From: UBA4636 sp963650915 | GTDB lineage: Bacteria; Bacillota; Clostridia; Christensenellales; Borkfalkiaceae | Length of the DNA stretch: 64,000 nucleotides | Direction of reading: 5' to 3' | Assembly: GCA_963650915.1 (NCBI GenBank) | Contig: CAVJMJ010000003.1 | Location: forward strand, 1-64,000 | Part shown: positions 35,050 to 44,374 of the stretch, in pieces | Layout of the letters: every line of letters begins with the position of its first letter | How positions within the stretch are numbered: the stretch's first letter is position 1 | Made by a program: the position numbers and the translations under genes | The notes under the pieces: model-generated | Database searches by the model: none | What the model saw: only the letters and a program-made list of their open reading frames with translations | Told to the model about the DNA's origin: nothing

Positions 35050-35078
35050 TTGACATAAAGTCAGTCATATTGTAACAT
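35050..35078 (+). promoter_or_regulatory. Promoter of the AraC-type regulator
   Basis: TTGACA (35050-35055), 17-nt spacer, TAACAT (35073-35078). Confidence 0.65.
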
Positions 35079-35124
35079 TAAATGGTAAGAATAGAAGTAG
35101 CATATTTAGTGCAGGAGAGGCATA

Positions 35125-36036
35125 TTGAAATTCGACAGTTTAAAAATTGAATACGACAAAAAGGTGTGCTACATTAAGATTCAACGCATCGGGCAAGAAC
35201 ATTGTTCACCTATGAAGCTACCTGAGATTCGTAACTGCGCATACTATTCGTTCCATCTCATAACGCACGGTAACGGTTACATACAATCGGGCGATACGCT
35301 TACCTGTCTGACGAGGGGAAACGCTTTCATCCTTTGGCCGGGCGTGGAATACAAGTATTACCCGATGGAAATCGATCCGTGGTCGTATATCTGGATAGAT
35401 TTTTACGGGGAAGGCGTCGAAGATATTTTAAAAGCCTGCGGGCTTAGTAAAGAGCAAAACATCCTTAAAAAACTTGATTTTTCGGCAATATGCGAAATAA
35501 TGAAGCAACTTTACGAGCAGTACAACGGCAGTTGCGAGCAAGATTTGTTTTGTTACGCCGATTTGATGTTGCTTTTCGGTAATCTTATCAAGTACGAAAA
35601 GCGAAACACGGCGAATTCCGACGGAAAAACAGCCCAACTCAAACTTTTCAGAGACGCACTCGTTTACATAAACAACAATTTCAGAATGAATTTAACCCTT
35701 TCGCAAATTGCCGACGAAATGTATTTGACCGAAAAGCAGTTAATTACCTTATTTAAAAAGAATATAGATATGACGCCCATCGAATACATGAACAAGTTCC
35801 GCATATCGTTGGCGTGCGAACTCGTTACGCAAAGGAATTTGAGAACTCAGAATTTCGGGGCTCGAGCGCAATACAAACTTCAAGAAATAGCCGAGATGGT
35901 CGGCATTGAAGACGTAAAGTACTTTATGAGGCTTTTTAAAAAGATAACCGGCATGAGTACTACGGAGTATCGCGAAAAATGTAAAGACGTAGACCCTTAC
36001 GTATGGATAAAAGAAAAGGGCTTTGATTTAAGATAA
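35125..36036 (+). CDS. AraC-family transcriptional regulator
   Basis: A 303-residue regulator with an N-terminal cupin-like sugar-sensing domain (HLITHGNGYIQSGDTLTCLTRGNAFILWPG) and two C-terminal helix-turn-helices (about 195-290: LTLSQIADEMYLTEKQLITLFKK, then LQEIAEMVGIEDVKYFMRLFKKITGMSTTEYR). An unusual stretch of about 15 residues (RNLRTQNFGARAQYK) sits between the two. It starts at TTG 35125, with GGAGAGG 4 nt upstream. It heads the carbohydrate locus and is the obvious candidate to induce it. A tandem repeat begins in its last codons. Confidence 0.92.
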   Translation: MKFDSLKIEYDKKVCYIKIQRIGQEHCSPMKLPEIRNCAYYSFHLITHGNGYIQSGDTLTCLTRGNAFILWPGVEYKYYPMEIDPWSYIWIDFYGEGVEDILKACGLSKEQNILKKLDFSAICEIMKQLYEQYNGSCEQDLFCYADLMLLFGNLIKYEKRNTANSDGKTAQLKLFRDALVYINNNFRMNLTLSQIADEMYLTEKQLITLFKKNIDMTPIEYMNKFRISLACELVTQRNLRTQNFGARAQYKLQEIAEMVGIEDVKYFMRLFKKITGMSTTEYREKCKDVDPYVWIKEKGFDLR

Positions 36037-36152
36037 CTTTTATTTGAAAAAGTGTTTTGCTTTAAGATAATTGTTATTAAAAAAAGGTTTGACTTGAGGT
36101 AACTTCTATTTAAAAAAGGTTTTTATTTGAAATAACTTTTATTTGAAATTTT
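36027..36152 (+). repeat. Four-copy tandem ladder, about 33 bp
   Basis: Units starting at 36027, 36061, 36093 and 36126 share the pattern TTTRARRTAACTTYTATTT. The first unit overlaps the last codons of the AraC gene. Confidence 0.75.
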
Positions 36153-36210
36153 CCGCAAGGCTTTTTGTAACATCGGAAGGTGGCAACGCAATTGACGAAA
36201 GGATTGACCG

Positions 36211-36280
36211 GTCATGTTGAGCGAAGCGTTAGCGTAGTCGAAACATCTAGGCGTTAGCCGCATATATATTATCTTTTCAA
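36211..36280 (-). repeat. GTCATCCTGAG-type repeat, partial copy B
   Basis: A reverse-orientation fragment: GTCATGTTGAGCGAAGCG, then GTCGAAACATCTAGGCGTTA, matching the end of copy A. Confidence 0.7.
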
Positions 36281-36711
36281 TTCCATAATTTTGATTTAAA
36301 AGGGATATCCCTTTTTGCGTTTGATTCTCAAACGCAAAATCTCACTTATCTCAAAAAGCAAAGTATCGTTTATACGAAACCAAGAGCGGTATATTTGGCA
36401 AAGACATCTACGAAAAAAGCTATTTATTCAACTAAAGACACTTTCACGAAAGCAAAAGCGATTATATAAACAAAGGCACTTACACGAAAGCAAAAGCAAC
36501 TTTACGTATAAAAGTATTCTCGCAATCAAGGTAAAAAACAAAAACCAAAAAAACTAATCAAACTAAAAAACACAACTAAAAAAACAAAACCCCAAACTAC
36601 AAACCAAACCAAAAAAACTACCCCCAAACCAACCAGACTACAAAAACAAACAAAAGAAAAGCGCATATACAAAAATGCACCGAATCCAAGAATAATTTTT
36701 TAGGAGGAAAC
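36281..36711. other. Long repeat-rich, G/T-poor leader of the carbohydrate operon
   Basis: Three units beginning AAAGACA or AAAGGCA at 36400, 36434 and 36472 form a ladder. From about 36530 to 36640 the plus strand is almost only A and C. A consensus AGGAGG at about 36702-36707 serves the next gene. No clear promoter is visible. An 80-codon frame here is a by-product of the repeats. Confidence 0.5.
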
Positions 36712-39078
36712 ATGAAAACGGTACTAAACTTAAAAGCAGTACTAAAAAGAATTTGTGTTCTCGTAATAATTTGCTCTTTGTTTTTAGCAGGTTGTTCGAG
36801 TAACATAAATTACAACTACGATTTCGGCAGAGACGGCTCAATCGAAAACGGTTCCAAGGTAACCGACGGTGTCGATCCGTTTTCCGGAAAAGGCATTTAC
36901 GCAGACCCCGAACTCGAAATCGACGGCGTAAGGGAAGCGCAATACGATTATCCGACCGGTAGCGGTAGATACAAAGTCTACGACGAGGGCGGAAGCGAAA
37001 ACGCTTACGTGTCGATATACAAGGGCGAGCGCGGTATCTATTACATTTTCGAATGTAAAGACGATTGCTTGTCCTCGTTAATCATTGAAGATACCAACCT
37101 TGCCACGGCGCAATCGGATTCTGTGGAACTTTACGTCGATACCTACGGCACCGGCGGAAAAACGAGAGGAAGCAATCAATACGAGTTCAGAGTTACCGCC
37201 GCAGGGCGTATTTACTCTTACTTAACGGGCTTCGTCGCAAGGGTATTTAATTACGGTACCCTTAACTTCCATACCGACGTAGATACAGGCTTCAACGTGG
37301 AAGGCTATATTTCCTACTCGGTTTTGGGCGATGACGTAGACAAAAACACCCCGACCTCGTTTGCCTTTGCAAGGGTTACCAAAACGGGCAACAGGGGTCA
37401 CGTATGGCACGGCAACGTCGATCCTCAGGTACCCGATAACTACTTGGTTTTAAACCCGACGGACAATAAATTTTACACCCAAAAAGCCTGTCCCGCAAAC
37501 GGCACCGTAAAGGGTAAATTGGTTGACGTAAACAACAATGCGATAGAAGGCGCAAAAGTCAGCGTAGACGGTTACAAGACCTCCTACACCGACGCAAACG
37601 GCGAATATTCCTTGGATATAACGGAATGCACCGAGGACATAAACGTTAATTTTACCAAAAAGAATTATTTGGCACGCCAAATTACGGTAGCAAAGAACGA
37701 TTTAAGACACGCAAACAAAAACACGATAAATTTAGGCAGTTCACTGCTACTTGAGGAAAGCGCATCGACCTACGACACCGTTATAAAGGGAGCCGTTACC
37801 GAGCGTGACGGAACTACTCCCATAAAAGGCGTAACGGTAAGTGCGGGCGAATACAGTGCGACGACGGACACCGACGGCAAATACGTTTTAAACGCGCAAC
37901 TGTCGGGCTACGAAAGTAAGTTGACTTTTGCTTCCGACAAATATCTTACCTACACGCGCAGTTTATATATTGCGGACGTAAACATCGATTCGACGACGGA
38001 TTTGGAAACCGTCAATTTGGACGAAAACGAAGGTAGCAGTATAGACTTCGGCAAGGACGACACGACCGCAACCGCAAGAATAGTCCGCGGTGACGATAGC
38101 TTTAAATTGGTTCTTAAAACCGAGTCGAATATCGACATAAAACAAAACGACGGTTCTAACTTCGAAGTCTTCGTGGACACGAAAGATTCCTGCGCGATGA
38201 ACATGCGCGACGCAACCGACTATTTGTTCGTATTCCAATACGCCGACGAAGGCGTTTTGAGCGTAACGAATTACGGCGGTAACGCGGTTAACACGAGAAG
38301 CATTAAAACGACTTACGGACGCATTAACGAACAATACTACGTCGAAGCGGACATTCCTTATTCTGTTATCGGAGTTAGTAAAGACGAAGTTTTCGGCTTA
38401 TACTTCGGTTTAAAGGTCAATTACGTTTGGACGGGTATGTACTCTAAAGGCGACTACATTCAAGCCGAAGCGACGGTAAACTACGTAAGGGTGGACGGTA
38501 ACTCTCAACTCTTCAAAGGGTCGTGTAACGTCGAGCCTTTTACCGACAAGACCTTTAATAAAGTAGGCACGATAGGCGATTTCGGCGACTTAAAGACCCC
38601 TCGATACGACGTAAGTTATTGTAGAGAAGGGGGAGAGATGATATTAAAAATCGATCTCATAGACAACGGAATCGGCATGACCGATCAATCTCATTCCTTA
38701 AATATCTACTTGGATATGAACGCAAGCGCAAGTAAAACGGCAAAAGACGCATATAACTACCATATTTCCGTTTACCCAGGTCGCCCGATATCTATGTATT
38801 GCGGTTGGGACGTAAGCAAAAACAGCGAAAGTGCGACAAAATATTACGAAATAGCGTCCGCAAACACTTGGGCTTACCTTTACAAAAATACCGTTTATAT
38901 TAAAATTAACACTTCTATTTTCGGCGGTGACGCAAGCAACTCATTCGGCTTTGCAATGGGTATGTGGAGTGACGTTGCCGGCAAAAACTCTATTTTGAAG
39001 TACAACGGCACCGAATGCGATTTCGGTAACCCCGCGAAGTTCTTTATCGTCGACACCGACGGTAACATCACGATATAA
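36712..39078 (+). CDS. Surface lipoprotein with CBM9-like and CarboxypepD-reg-like domains
   Basis: A 788-residue lipoprotein (lipobox LAGC, Cys28). Region about 60-245 has the look of a CBM9/DOMON-type beta-sandwich (AQYDYPTGSGRYKVYDEGG, DSVELYVDTYGTGG, YQFRV-like strands, VEGYISYSVLG). Two carboxypeptidase-regulatory-like domains follow (about 258-345 with GTVKGKLVDVNNNAIEGAKV, and about 358-440 with IKGVTVSAGEYSATTDTDGKY), then two more CBM9-like sandwiches to the end. No catalytic motif is seen. It is the first of three surface lipoproteins before the sugar transporter, so a polysaccharide-binding role is likely. Short 12 nt gap to the next gene. Confidence 0.85.
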   Translation: MKTVLNLKAVLKRICVLVIICSLFLAGCSSNINYNYDFGRDGSIENGSKVTDGVDPFSGKGIYADPELEIDGVREAQYDYPTGSGRYKVYDEGGSENAYVSIYKGERGIYYIFECKDDCLSSLIIEDTNLATAQSDSVELYVDTYGTGGKTRGSNQYEFRVTAAGRIYSYLTGFVARVFNYGTLNFHTDVDTGFNVEGYISYSVLGDDVDKNTPTSFAFARVTKTGNRGHVWHGNVDPQVPDNYLVLNPTDNKFYTQKACPANGTVKGKLVDVNNNAIEGAKVSVDGYKTSYTDANGEYSLDITECTEDINVNFTKKNYLARQITVAKNDLRHANKNTINLGSSLLLEESASTYDTVIKGAVTERDGTTPIKGVTVSAGEYSATTDTDGKYVLNAQLSGYESKLTFASDKYLTYTRSLYIADVNIDSTTDLETVNLDENEGSSIDFGKDDTTATARIVRGDDSFKLVLKTESNIDIKQNDGSNFEVFVDTKDSCAMNMRDATDYLFVFQYADEGVLSVTNYGGNAVNTRSIKTTYGRINEQYYVEADIPYSVIGVSKDEVFGLYFGLKVNYVWTGMYSKGDYIQAEATVNYVRVDGNSQLFKGSCNVEPFTDKTFNKVGTIGDFGDLKTPRYDVSYCREGGEMILKIDLIDNGIGMTDQSHSLNIYLDMNASASKTAKDAYNYHISVYPGRPISMYCGWDVSKNSESATKYYEIASANTWAYLYKNTVYIKINTSIFGGDASNSFGFAMGMWSDVAGKNSILKYNGTECDFGNPAKFFIVDTDGNITI

Positions 39079-39090
39079 GGAGGCGGAAAA

Positions 39091-41523
39091 ATGAGTAAAA
39101 TAAAAAAATTACTTGCAATCGGTTTATGTACGATACTTGCGTTTGCAACCTTCGGTTGCGACAAAACGGTAGACGTTAACATGAAGTCCGACGAGGCACT
39201 TAAAACCCCGCCTACGGCGTCGGAAACTTACAAAAACATTTTTGAAGACGACCGCATCGTAGGACAATGGCAGGAATACGGCATAGGCGACCCCTATATT
39301 TATCGCTACGACGGAATTTACTATCTTCTTTGCTCCACGAAAGCCCAAAGAACGGGTATAAAGGGTTGGAAGTCCAAAGACTTAATCAACTGGGAACAAG
39401 TCGACAACGGCGTTTCGGCAAAAGGCTTCGTCGCATCGGAATCCGTTCCCGAAACCTTCGACGCTTACGCAAGCGAAGTTTACTATCTCGACGGAACTTT
39501 TTATCTTGTTGAATCGAGTAACGGTAAAGGTCACTACATTTTATCGAGTACCTCGCCGGAAGGACCTTTTGAAGTAATTTCGGAAGGAAGGATAGACAGT
39601 GCCATCGACGGAAGTTTGCAGTTAGACGTTAACGGCAAAATGGTATTGCTTACGGCAAACAGCAGTGTCGCCGCCGCTTATATGGCAGACGATATGAAAA
39701 CTTCGGGCGAAAAAGTCAAACTTTCGAATTCGACCATGTCCGGTTGGACGGAAGGTCCCGAAATTTTGACGAGAGACGGTATAAGATATTACTTCTACAC
39801 CGGTAACGGCGTTACCCAAAGGGCGTATCGTATAAATTACAGTTACGGCGACGCCACGAAGTCTATTTTCGAAGACGACATAGCGCAAGGACCCAACGTA
39901 CTTTTAAACACCGACGACGACTTTTACGGTCTCGGTCACGGTTGCGTAATTATGGGACCGGATCTCGACAGTTATTATTTAGGTTTCCACAACTCTTATG
40001 CGGAAGGTAACTCGGGCGGAAGACGGTTTAACATCGGCAGATTGCTTTTTAACGGAAGCGACGTCGTGATGCAACATACCGGGCTTTACGACAATATAGT
40101 CCCCAACCTTGCCGATTACGCCGAATACGATTCGACTAACTTAACCAACGAAAACGGTTACTTATTAAGTAGTCAGGCGCACGGCGACAGTTTCACGGTG
40201 GAATTTAACTTTACAGGAACCGGTAAGTCGGTTTTCTCCTATCAAAACCCCTCTAACTACGGTTACGTTGCTTTTGACGGAAGAAAAATAGACATTCATC
40301 GCGTTTCGGGCGGTAACGATACCACGGTTGCAAGTTGCAACGCTTACAGGCAGTACAAAACCGACGTTTTCCACGCAATCAAAATCGGCTATAAAGATGG
40401 TTTGATGGACGTAACGTTCGACTATCAGGAAATCGCAAACGATTTAAGCGTCGGCACCTTTACGGGCGGTAAAGCGGGCTACTACGGAAGTTTTTCCTAC
40501 GTAGGCAGTTTGATTTTTAACAACACCGCACAAGGCGACAGCGACAAGGAAGCGGTAAAACAAGAAAACATACCCGCTATAACTTACGACGCAAAATTAA
40601 GCAGAATGAGCGAAAACAGCGGAGTTCAAAAGACGACCGAAACCTTTGCGGACGACATAACCGAAAAGACTTACGAAGTCAAACTCGGCGGTGTAGGCGA
40701 CTACGTAACCTATCTCGATTACGTAAGCCAAAGCGGTAGTTACGGCTTGGATATGGTTTTATACTCCCGTTACGGCGGAAAAACCGTTGGCGTACAGGTT
40801 GACGGCGGTACCATTTACGAATGGACTATACCCGATTACAGCCAATACGCTTACGACGGGTACATGAGGGTAAAAATAGCAGACCTCAATCTCGAAAAAG
40901 GCAACCACTATATAACGATTTGGAACGTAAAAGACGAATTTGCCTTCCAGACGATGTATTGCGAAAAAAATTACAGCGTTTCGGGCACCGTTTACGAACA
41001 TAATTTAAAAACCTATCCCGAATATGGTATAGGTTACCCGACCTTCTTCGATTCCACCGACGACGGCTTGGCTACGTTAAGTACGGCAAGATATCTTTGC
41101 ACTTTCGGTAACGGAACGTTAGAAGACCTTGAAATGAGTTGCGACTTCGTTTTGACGGGCGAAAACGGAACGGGCGTCATTGGGCTTGTTCTTGCCGCCG
41201 ACAATTGGGCGTTTAACAATACCGACCTTGACAATTACAAATCCGTACAAGGCTACTACTGTGCGCTCAACAACACCAAAGTAACCATAATCAAGTCAAA
41301 TTATCAATATTCCGACGAAACCTGTCGTGACATTATGGTGTTCAAGACGGGGCAAAAGTACAACATAAAGGCTGTAAAACAAGGCAAAGTCATTACGATG
41401 TACATCGACGGAAACAAGGTTTTGGAAACCTTCGCACCCATGGGTAGAACTAGAGGATATTGCGGAATATATACCAACTTTATACAAGCAACTTTCTCTA
41501 ATTTGAAAATAAAAACTTTATAA
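39091..41523 (+). CDS. GH43-type surface glycosidase lipoprotein
   Basis: An 810-residue lipoprotein (lipobox ATFGC, Cys23) whose first part (about 60-350) is a five-bladed propeller of the GH43/GH32 type. Candidate catalytic residues are Asp67 in IGDPYIYRYDGIYYLL, Asp173 in SAIDGSLQ and Glu221 in WTEGPEI, the base, pKa-modulator and acid positions of GH43. Two or three sugar-binding or laminin-G-like sandwiches follow, one ending in the family-like TMYIDGNKVLETF. GH43 enzymes commonly act on arabinans and xylans. GGAGG precedes the ATG. It would trim polymers outside the cell before import. Confidence 0.87.
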   Translation: MSKIKKLLAIGLCTILAFATFGCDKTVDVNMKSDEALKTPPTASETYKNIFEDDRIVGQWQEYGIGDPYIYRYDGIYYLLCSTKAQRTGIKGWKSKDLINWEQVDNGVSAKGFVASESVPETFDAYASEVYYLDGTFYLVESSNGKGHYILSSTSPEGPFEVISEGRIDSAIDGSLQLDVNGKMVLLTANSSVAAAYMADDMKTSGEKVKLSNSTMSGWTEGPEILTRDGIRYYFYTGNGVTQRAYRINYSYGDATKSIFEDDIAQGPNVLLNTDDDFYGLGHGCVIMGPDLDSYYLGFHNSYAEGNSGGRRFNIGRLLFNGSDVVMQHTGLYDNIVPNLADYAEYDSTNLTNENGYLLSSQAHGDSFTVEFNFTGTGKSVFSYQNPSNYGYVAFDGRKIDIHRVSGGNDTTVASCNAYRQYKTDVFHAIKIGYKDGLMDVTFDYQEIANDLSVGTFTGGKAGYYGSFSYVGSLIFNNTAQGDSDKEAVKQENIPAITYDAKLSRMSENSGVQKTTETFADDITEKTYEVKLGGVGDYVTYLDYVSQSGSYGLDMVLYSRYGGKTVGVQVDGGTIYEWTIPDYSQYAYDGYMRVKIADLNLEKGNHYITIWNVKDEFAFQTMYCEKNYSVSGTVYEHNLKTYPEYGIGYPTFFDSTDDGLATLSTARYLCTFGNGTLEDLEMSCDFVLTGENGTGVIGLVLAADNWAFNNTDLDNYKSVQGYYCALNNTKVTIIKSNYQYSDETCRDIMVFKTGQKYNIKAVKQGKVITMYIDGNKVLETFAPMGRTRGYCGIYTNFIQATFSNLKIKTL

Positions 41524-41533
41524 GAGGTGAAAA

Positions 41534-43888
41534 ATGAACATGAAAAGCAAACTTTCAATCTTGTTGTTATGCTTGATCATCGCTATGTCGATGACCGCAT
41601 GCATTGCAAACAACTCATTAGCCCCGTCGCAAGAAACCGCAACCAAAACGGTTACGGCGTTTGCAACCGATGAGGCGTATTCGGATTTGAGTAGTGACGA
41701 AATAGCGCAAGTTATCGCCACCGCCAAAGAGGCAATTTCAAGCGCAACCACTAAAGAGGCTATCGACGAAGCGGTTTCTACCGCCGAAACCACCCTCAAA
41801 AACATGGTTCTGACAAAGGCTAAAAACACGGCAAAAACGGAAGTGGAAGGCTACGTGACTTTAACGCTTTACACCACCGAAAAGCAGGCGCAAATAACCG
41901 CTAAAATCAACGAGGCAAAAACCGCAATCGACGCATGCACGACCAAAGACGGAATATCGGCAAAGGTAACCGAAGTTAAGACGGCAATCGACGCCATCGA
42001 TACCCTTGCAAAAGAAATTGCCGCTGCCAAAGCGCAAGTTGAAGGTTACGCCGATTTGACGAAGTACAGCGAAGCAAACAAGGCTCAAATAACCGCTAAA
42101 ATCAACGAGGCAAAAACTGCAATCGACGCTTTAAACAGCACGGCGGCAATAGAAAAAGCAGTTTCCGACTTCAAAGGCAAAGTCGACGCTATAAAGACGG
42201 CTCTTACCGAAGCAAAAGAATCGGGCAAGGTTGACGTTGAAGGTTATCTTAAAAACGTCGAAGAAAATTACAGCGAAGAAAAACAAGAAGAAATCGCAAA
42301 TATTATCAAAGACGCAAAAGAAAACATAGACAAGGCTACCTCGGAAGCAGTTATTGAAACTATCGTTTCCGACGCTAAAGAAGATTTAGACGGCGTTTTA
42401 ACCATCACCGAGGAACAGGAAGCCGCCGCAAAGACGCTTTACGACGGAATGAAGGTATTTTACTGGAACAATGATAAAGGTGAAAATATTGACAGTGCTC
42501 TTACCCTTGACGGCAGTAAGATTAAAATCGACGCAAAGGACGCAGGCGGAACTTCCGTATCCTTCGGTACCCAAGACGGTAAAACTTCCGTCGTATTCGA
42601 CGCTTACTTAACTATCGATTACAGAAGCACAGAGTGGTCAAGCGTAGCGATAAGCTTCCGTGCATGGGATATAAACTCTTGCCTCGAAATGCTTATTAAA
42701 GACGATGTTATGACTCTCTCCACCGTAAAGTGGGATAGTGGTAAGGTCACGACGCTACACACCGTAAACACCAAAGGCGGTATCAAGAATAATACCGAAG
42801 TTCATTTACAAATAATCTGTTGCGGTTGGACGAAGAACGTACTCGTTAACGGCGAAAGTATATTCCTCTTCGATGCAAACGATTATAACGTAGGTCAAAT
42901 GTTTATATCGACCTGGCAATCGGGTGTTACTTTAAGAAATCCTCAATACATCGAATATGCAAGCGACGACGCATTGAAAGCAACTACTTACGGCAGTTTA
43001 CTTTGGACGAAATGCGTAAACAAGAGCGAAACAGAACTTTTACCCGAAGCAAAAACTTCGGCTAAGGAAACTATAGAAGGTTATATTACGGACAAGACCG
43101 TATACAGCGAAGCAAATCAAGCGAAAATCGAAACTGTAATTTCGGAAGGCAAAACCGCAATCGACGCTTGCACCACTACTTTGGAAGTATCCGCTAAATT
43201 AGCCGAAATCAAAGCAAGCCTCGACAAAATTCCTACCGCGGCAACCGAAAACGCCAAAGTGAACGCTTTTAAAGCGTTGTTGACAAATGTGTACGACTAC
43301 GACGTCGTTTCGAAAATGACCGTTGCCGACGGCAAAATCGTGTCCGATACGAAGCAAGAAGGTTTAAGCACGAACTTTAAGTTCGGTGAACAAAGCGGTA
43401 ACATGAACAAGGCGTTCGATACCTACATGACCATTCATTACAATGCCGAGGGCTCCGGTGTAATCGTTCGCTTCTGCGCTTGGGATACTAACGCTTGCTT
43501 CAAAATGGTTATCAATCAATCCGGCATAAAAATTTATTGGTCTTATTGGGATCAAACAAATAAGACGCAAACTGAAGTTTTGCTTAACGAACGTACTACC
43601 GGTATTGCGGACGGACAAGAATTCCACCTTCAAATCATAACGAAGGGTTGGACAAAGATGGTTCTTATCGATGGCGAATGTTTACTTAACATTTGGCCCA
43701 ACGCTTACCACGAAGGATATACTATGATCGAAACGTGGGAAGCGGGAATCGAACTCCGTGAAAGCGTTTATAAAAAATACGACTCCGAAGATGCGGTAAA
43801 AGCCGATTACGGTACCGTTATGGAAGGAAAAGCAAAAACCTGTCAAGAATCGATTACCGTTAACGGCGAAACGATAAAATTGTATTAA
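41534..43888 (+). CDS. Surface lipoprotein with helical repeats and duplicated domain
   Basis: A 784-residue lipoprotein (lipobox MTAC, Cys23). Residues 30-290 are helical FIVAR-like repeats (INEAKTAIDA, TTKDGISAKV, with alternating Ala/Lys/Glu). A beta domain of about 200 residues (295-495) is repeated at 575-765 with a helical linker between. Both copies share F.AWD.N.C..M.I, then EVHLQII/EFHLQII..GWTK.VL..GE. No catalytic residue is evident. It probably binds carbohydrate or links the surface complex. AGAGGTG supports the start. Confidence 0.82.
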   Translation: MNMKSKLSILLLCLIIAMSMTACIANNSLAPSQETATKTVTAFATDEAYSDLSSDEIAQVIATAKEAISSATTKEAIDEAVSTAETTLKNMVLTKAKNTAKTEVEGYVTLTLYTTEKQAQITAKINEAKTAIDACTTKDGISAKVTEVKTAIDAIDTLAKEIAAAKAQVEGYADLTKYSEANKAQITAKINEAKTAIDALNSTAAIEKAVSDFKGKVDAIKTALTEAKESGKVDVEGYLKNVEENYSEEKQEEIANIIKDAKENIDKATSEAVIETIVSDAKEDLDGVLTITEEQEAAAKTLYDGMKVFYWNNDKGENIDSALTLDGSKIKIDAKDAGGTSVSFGTQDGKTSVVFDAYLTIDYRSTEWSSVAISFRAWDINSCLEMLIKDDVMTLSTVKWDSGKVTTLHTVNTKGGIKNNTEVHLQIICCGWTKNVLVNGESIFLFDANDYNVGQMFISTWQSGVTLRNPQYIEYASDDALKATTYGSLLWTKCVNKSETELLPEAKTSAKETIEGYITDKTVYSEANQAKIETVISEGKTAIDACTTTLEVSAKLAEIKASLDKIPTAATENAKVNAFKALLTNVYDYDVVSKMTVADGKIVSDTKQEGLSTNFKFGEQSGNMNKAFDTYMTIHYNAEGSGVIVRFCAWDTNACFKMVINQSGIKIYWSYWDQTNKTQTEVLLNERTTGIADGQEFHLQIITKGWTKMVLIDGECLLNIWPNAYHEGYTMIETWEAGIELRESVYKKYDSEDAVKADYGTVMEGKAKTCQESITVNGETIKLY

Positions 43889-43942
43889 TTTTTATATGCG
43901 TTTATACGCATAGTCATAAAGCGAGTGGCTTAAAAAACACTA

Positions 43943-43976
43943 AGGTGGCGGACGGCGATACCGCCGTCCGCCTACC
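43943..43976 (+). terminator. GC-rich hairpin between lipoprotein and transporter genes
   Basis: GGCGGACGGC and GCCGTCCGCC form a perfect 10-bp stem. It has no T run, so it may slow or process the transcript rather than end it, allowing different levels of surface and transport genes. Confidence 0.6.
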
Positions 43977-44374
43977 GAAATTACAAACCGCTATTATATA
44001 AAGTTTGTAAACCGCGTTTCGGCTTAATTCGTAAACCGCAATTTGACAAAATTTGCAAACTACGGTTAGACTAAGTAATTTTTACGAAAAAAACAGCAAA
44101 CAAAACTAAAACAACTAACAAAAACCCAAAAACAAAAACCGAAAAGAAAAAATACAAGCGAAAACCACAAATCACAAAACAAAACGCAAAACGCAAAACA
44201 AAACGCAAAACAAAACGCAAAACAAAACGCAAAATCACGAAAGATGATCGTTATAAGCCTTATTAAAAAGGCAATTATCGAAAAAAGTTACCGACGACAG
44301 CGTTAAACAATTTTATTATGACGATATTTATTTACTCGAAAATACTCTTCGGGTAATCGTCGCAAGGAGTAATT
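43977..44374. other. Repeat-rich A/C leader of the sugar transporter operon
   Basis: TTTGTAAACCGC-type words recur at 43980-44070. From 44090 to 44235 the plus strand is nearly only A, C and some G, and AAAACAAAACGC units recur four times (44176-44234). AAGGAG precedes the next start. No promoter is clear. Confidence 0.5.

Noticed and set aside
36315..36557. 80-codon plus-strand frame before the surface lipoprotein operon
   Set aside because: The Lys/Arg-rich translation comes from a tandem ladder, and there is no ribosome site.
43980..44070. Possible catabolite-control (cre) site TGTAAACCGCGTTT before the sugar transporter
   Set aside because: The central CG is displaced by one base from the cre consensus and the word belongs to a local repeat series.
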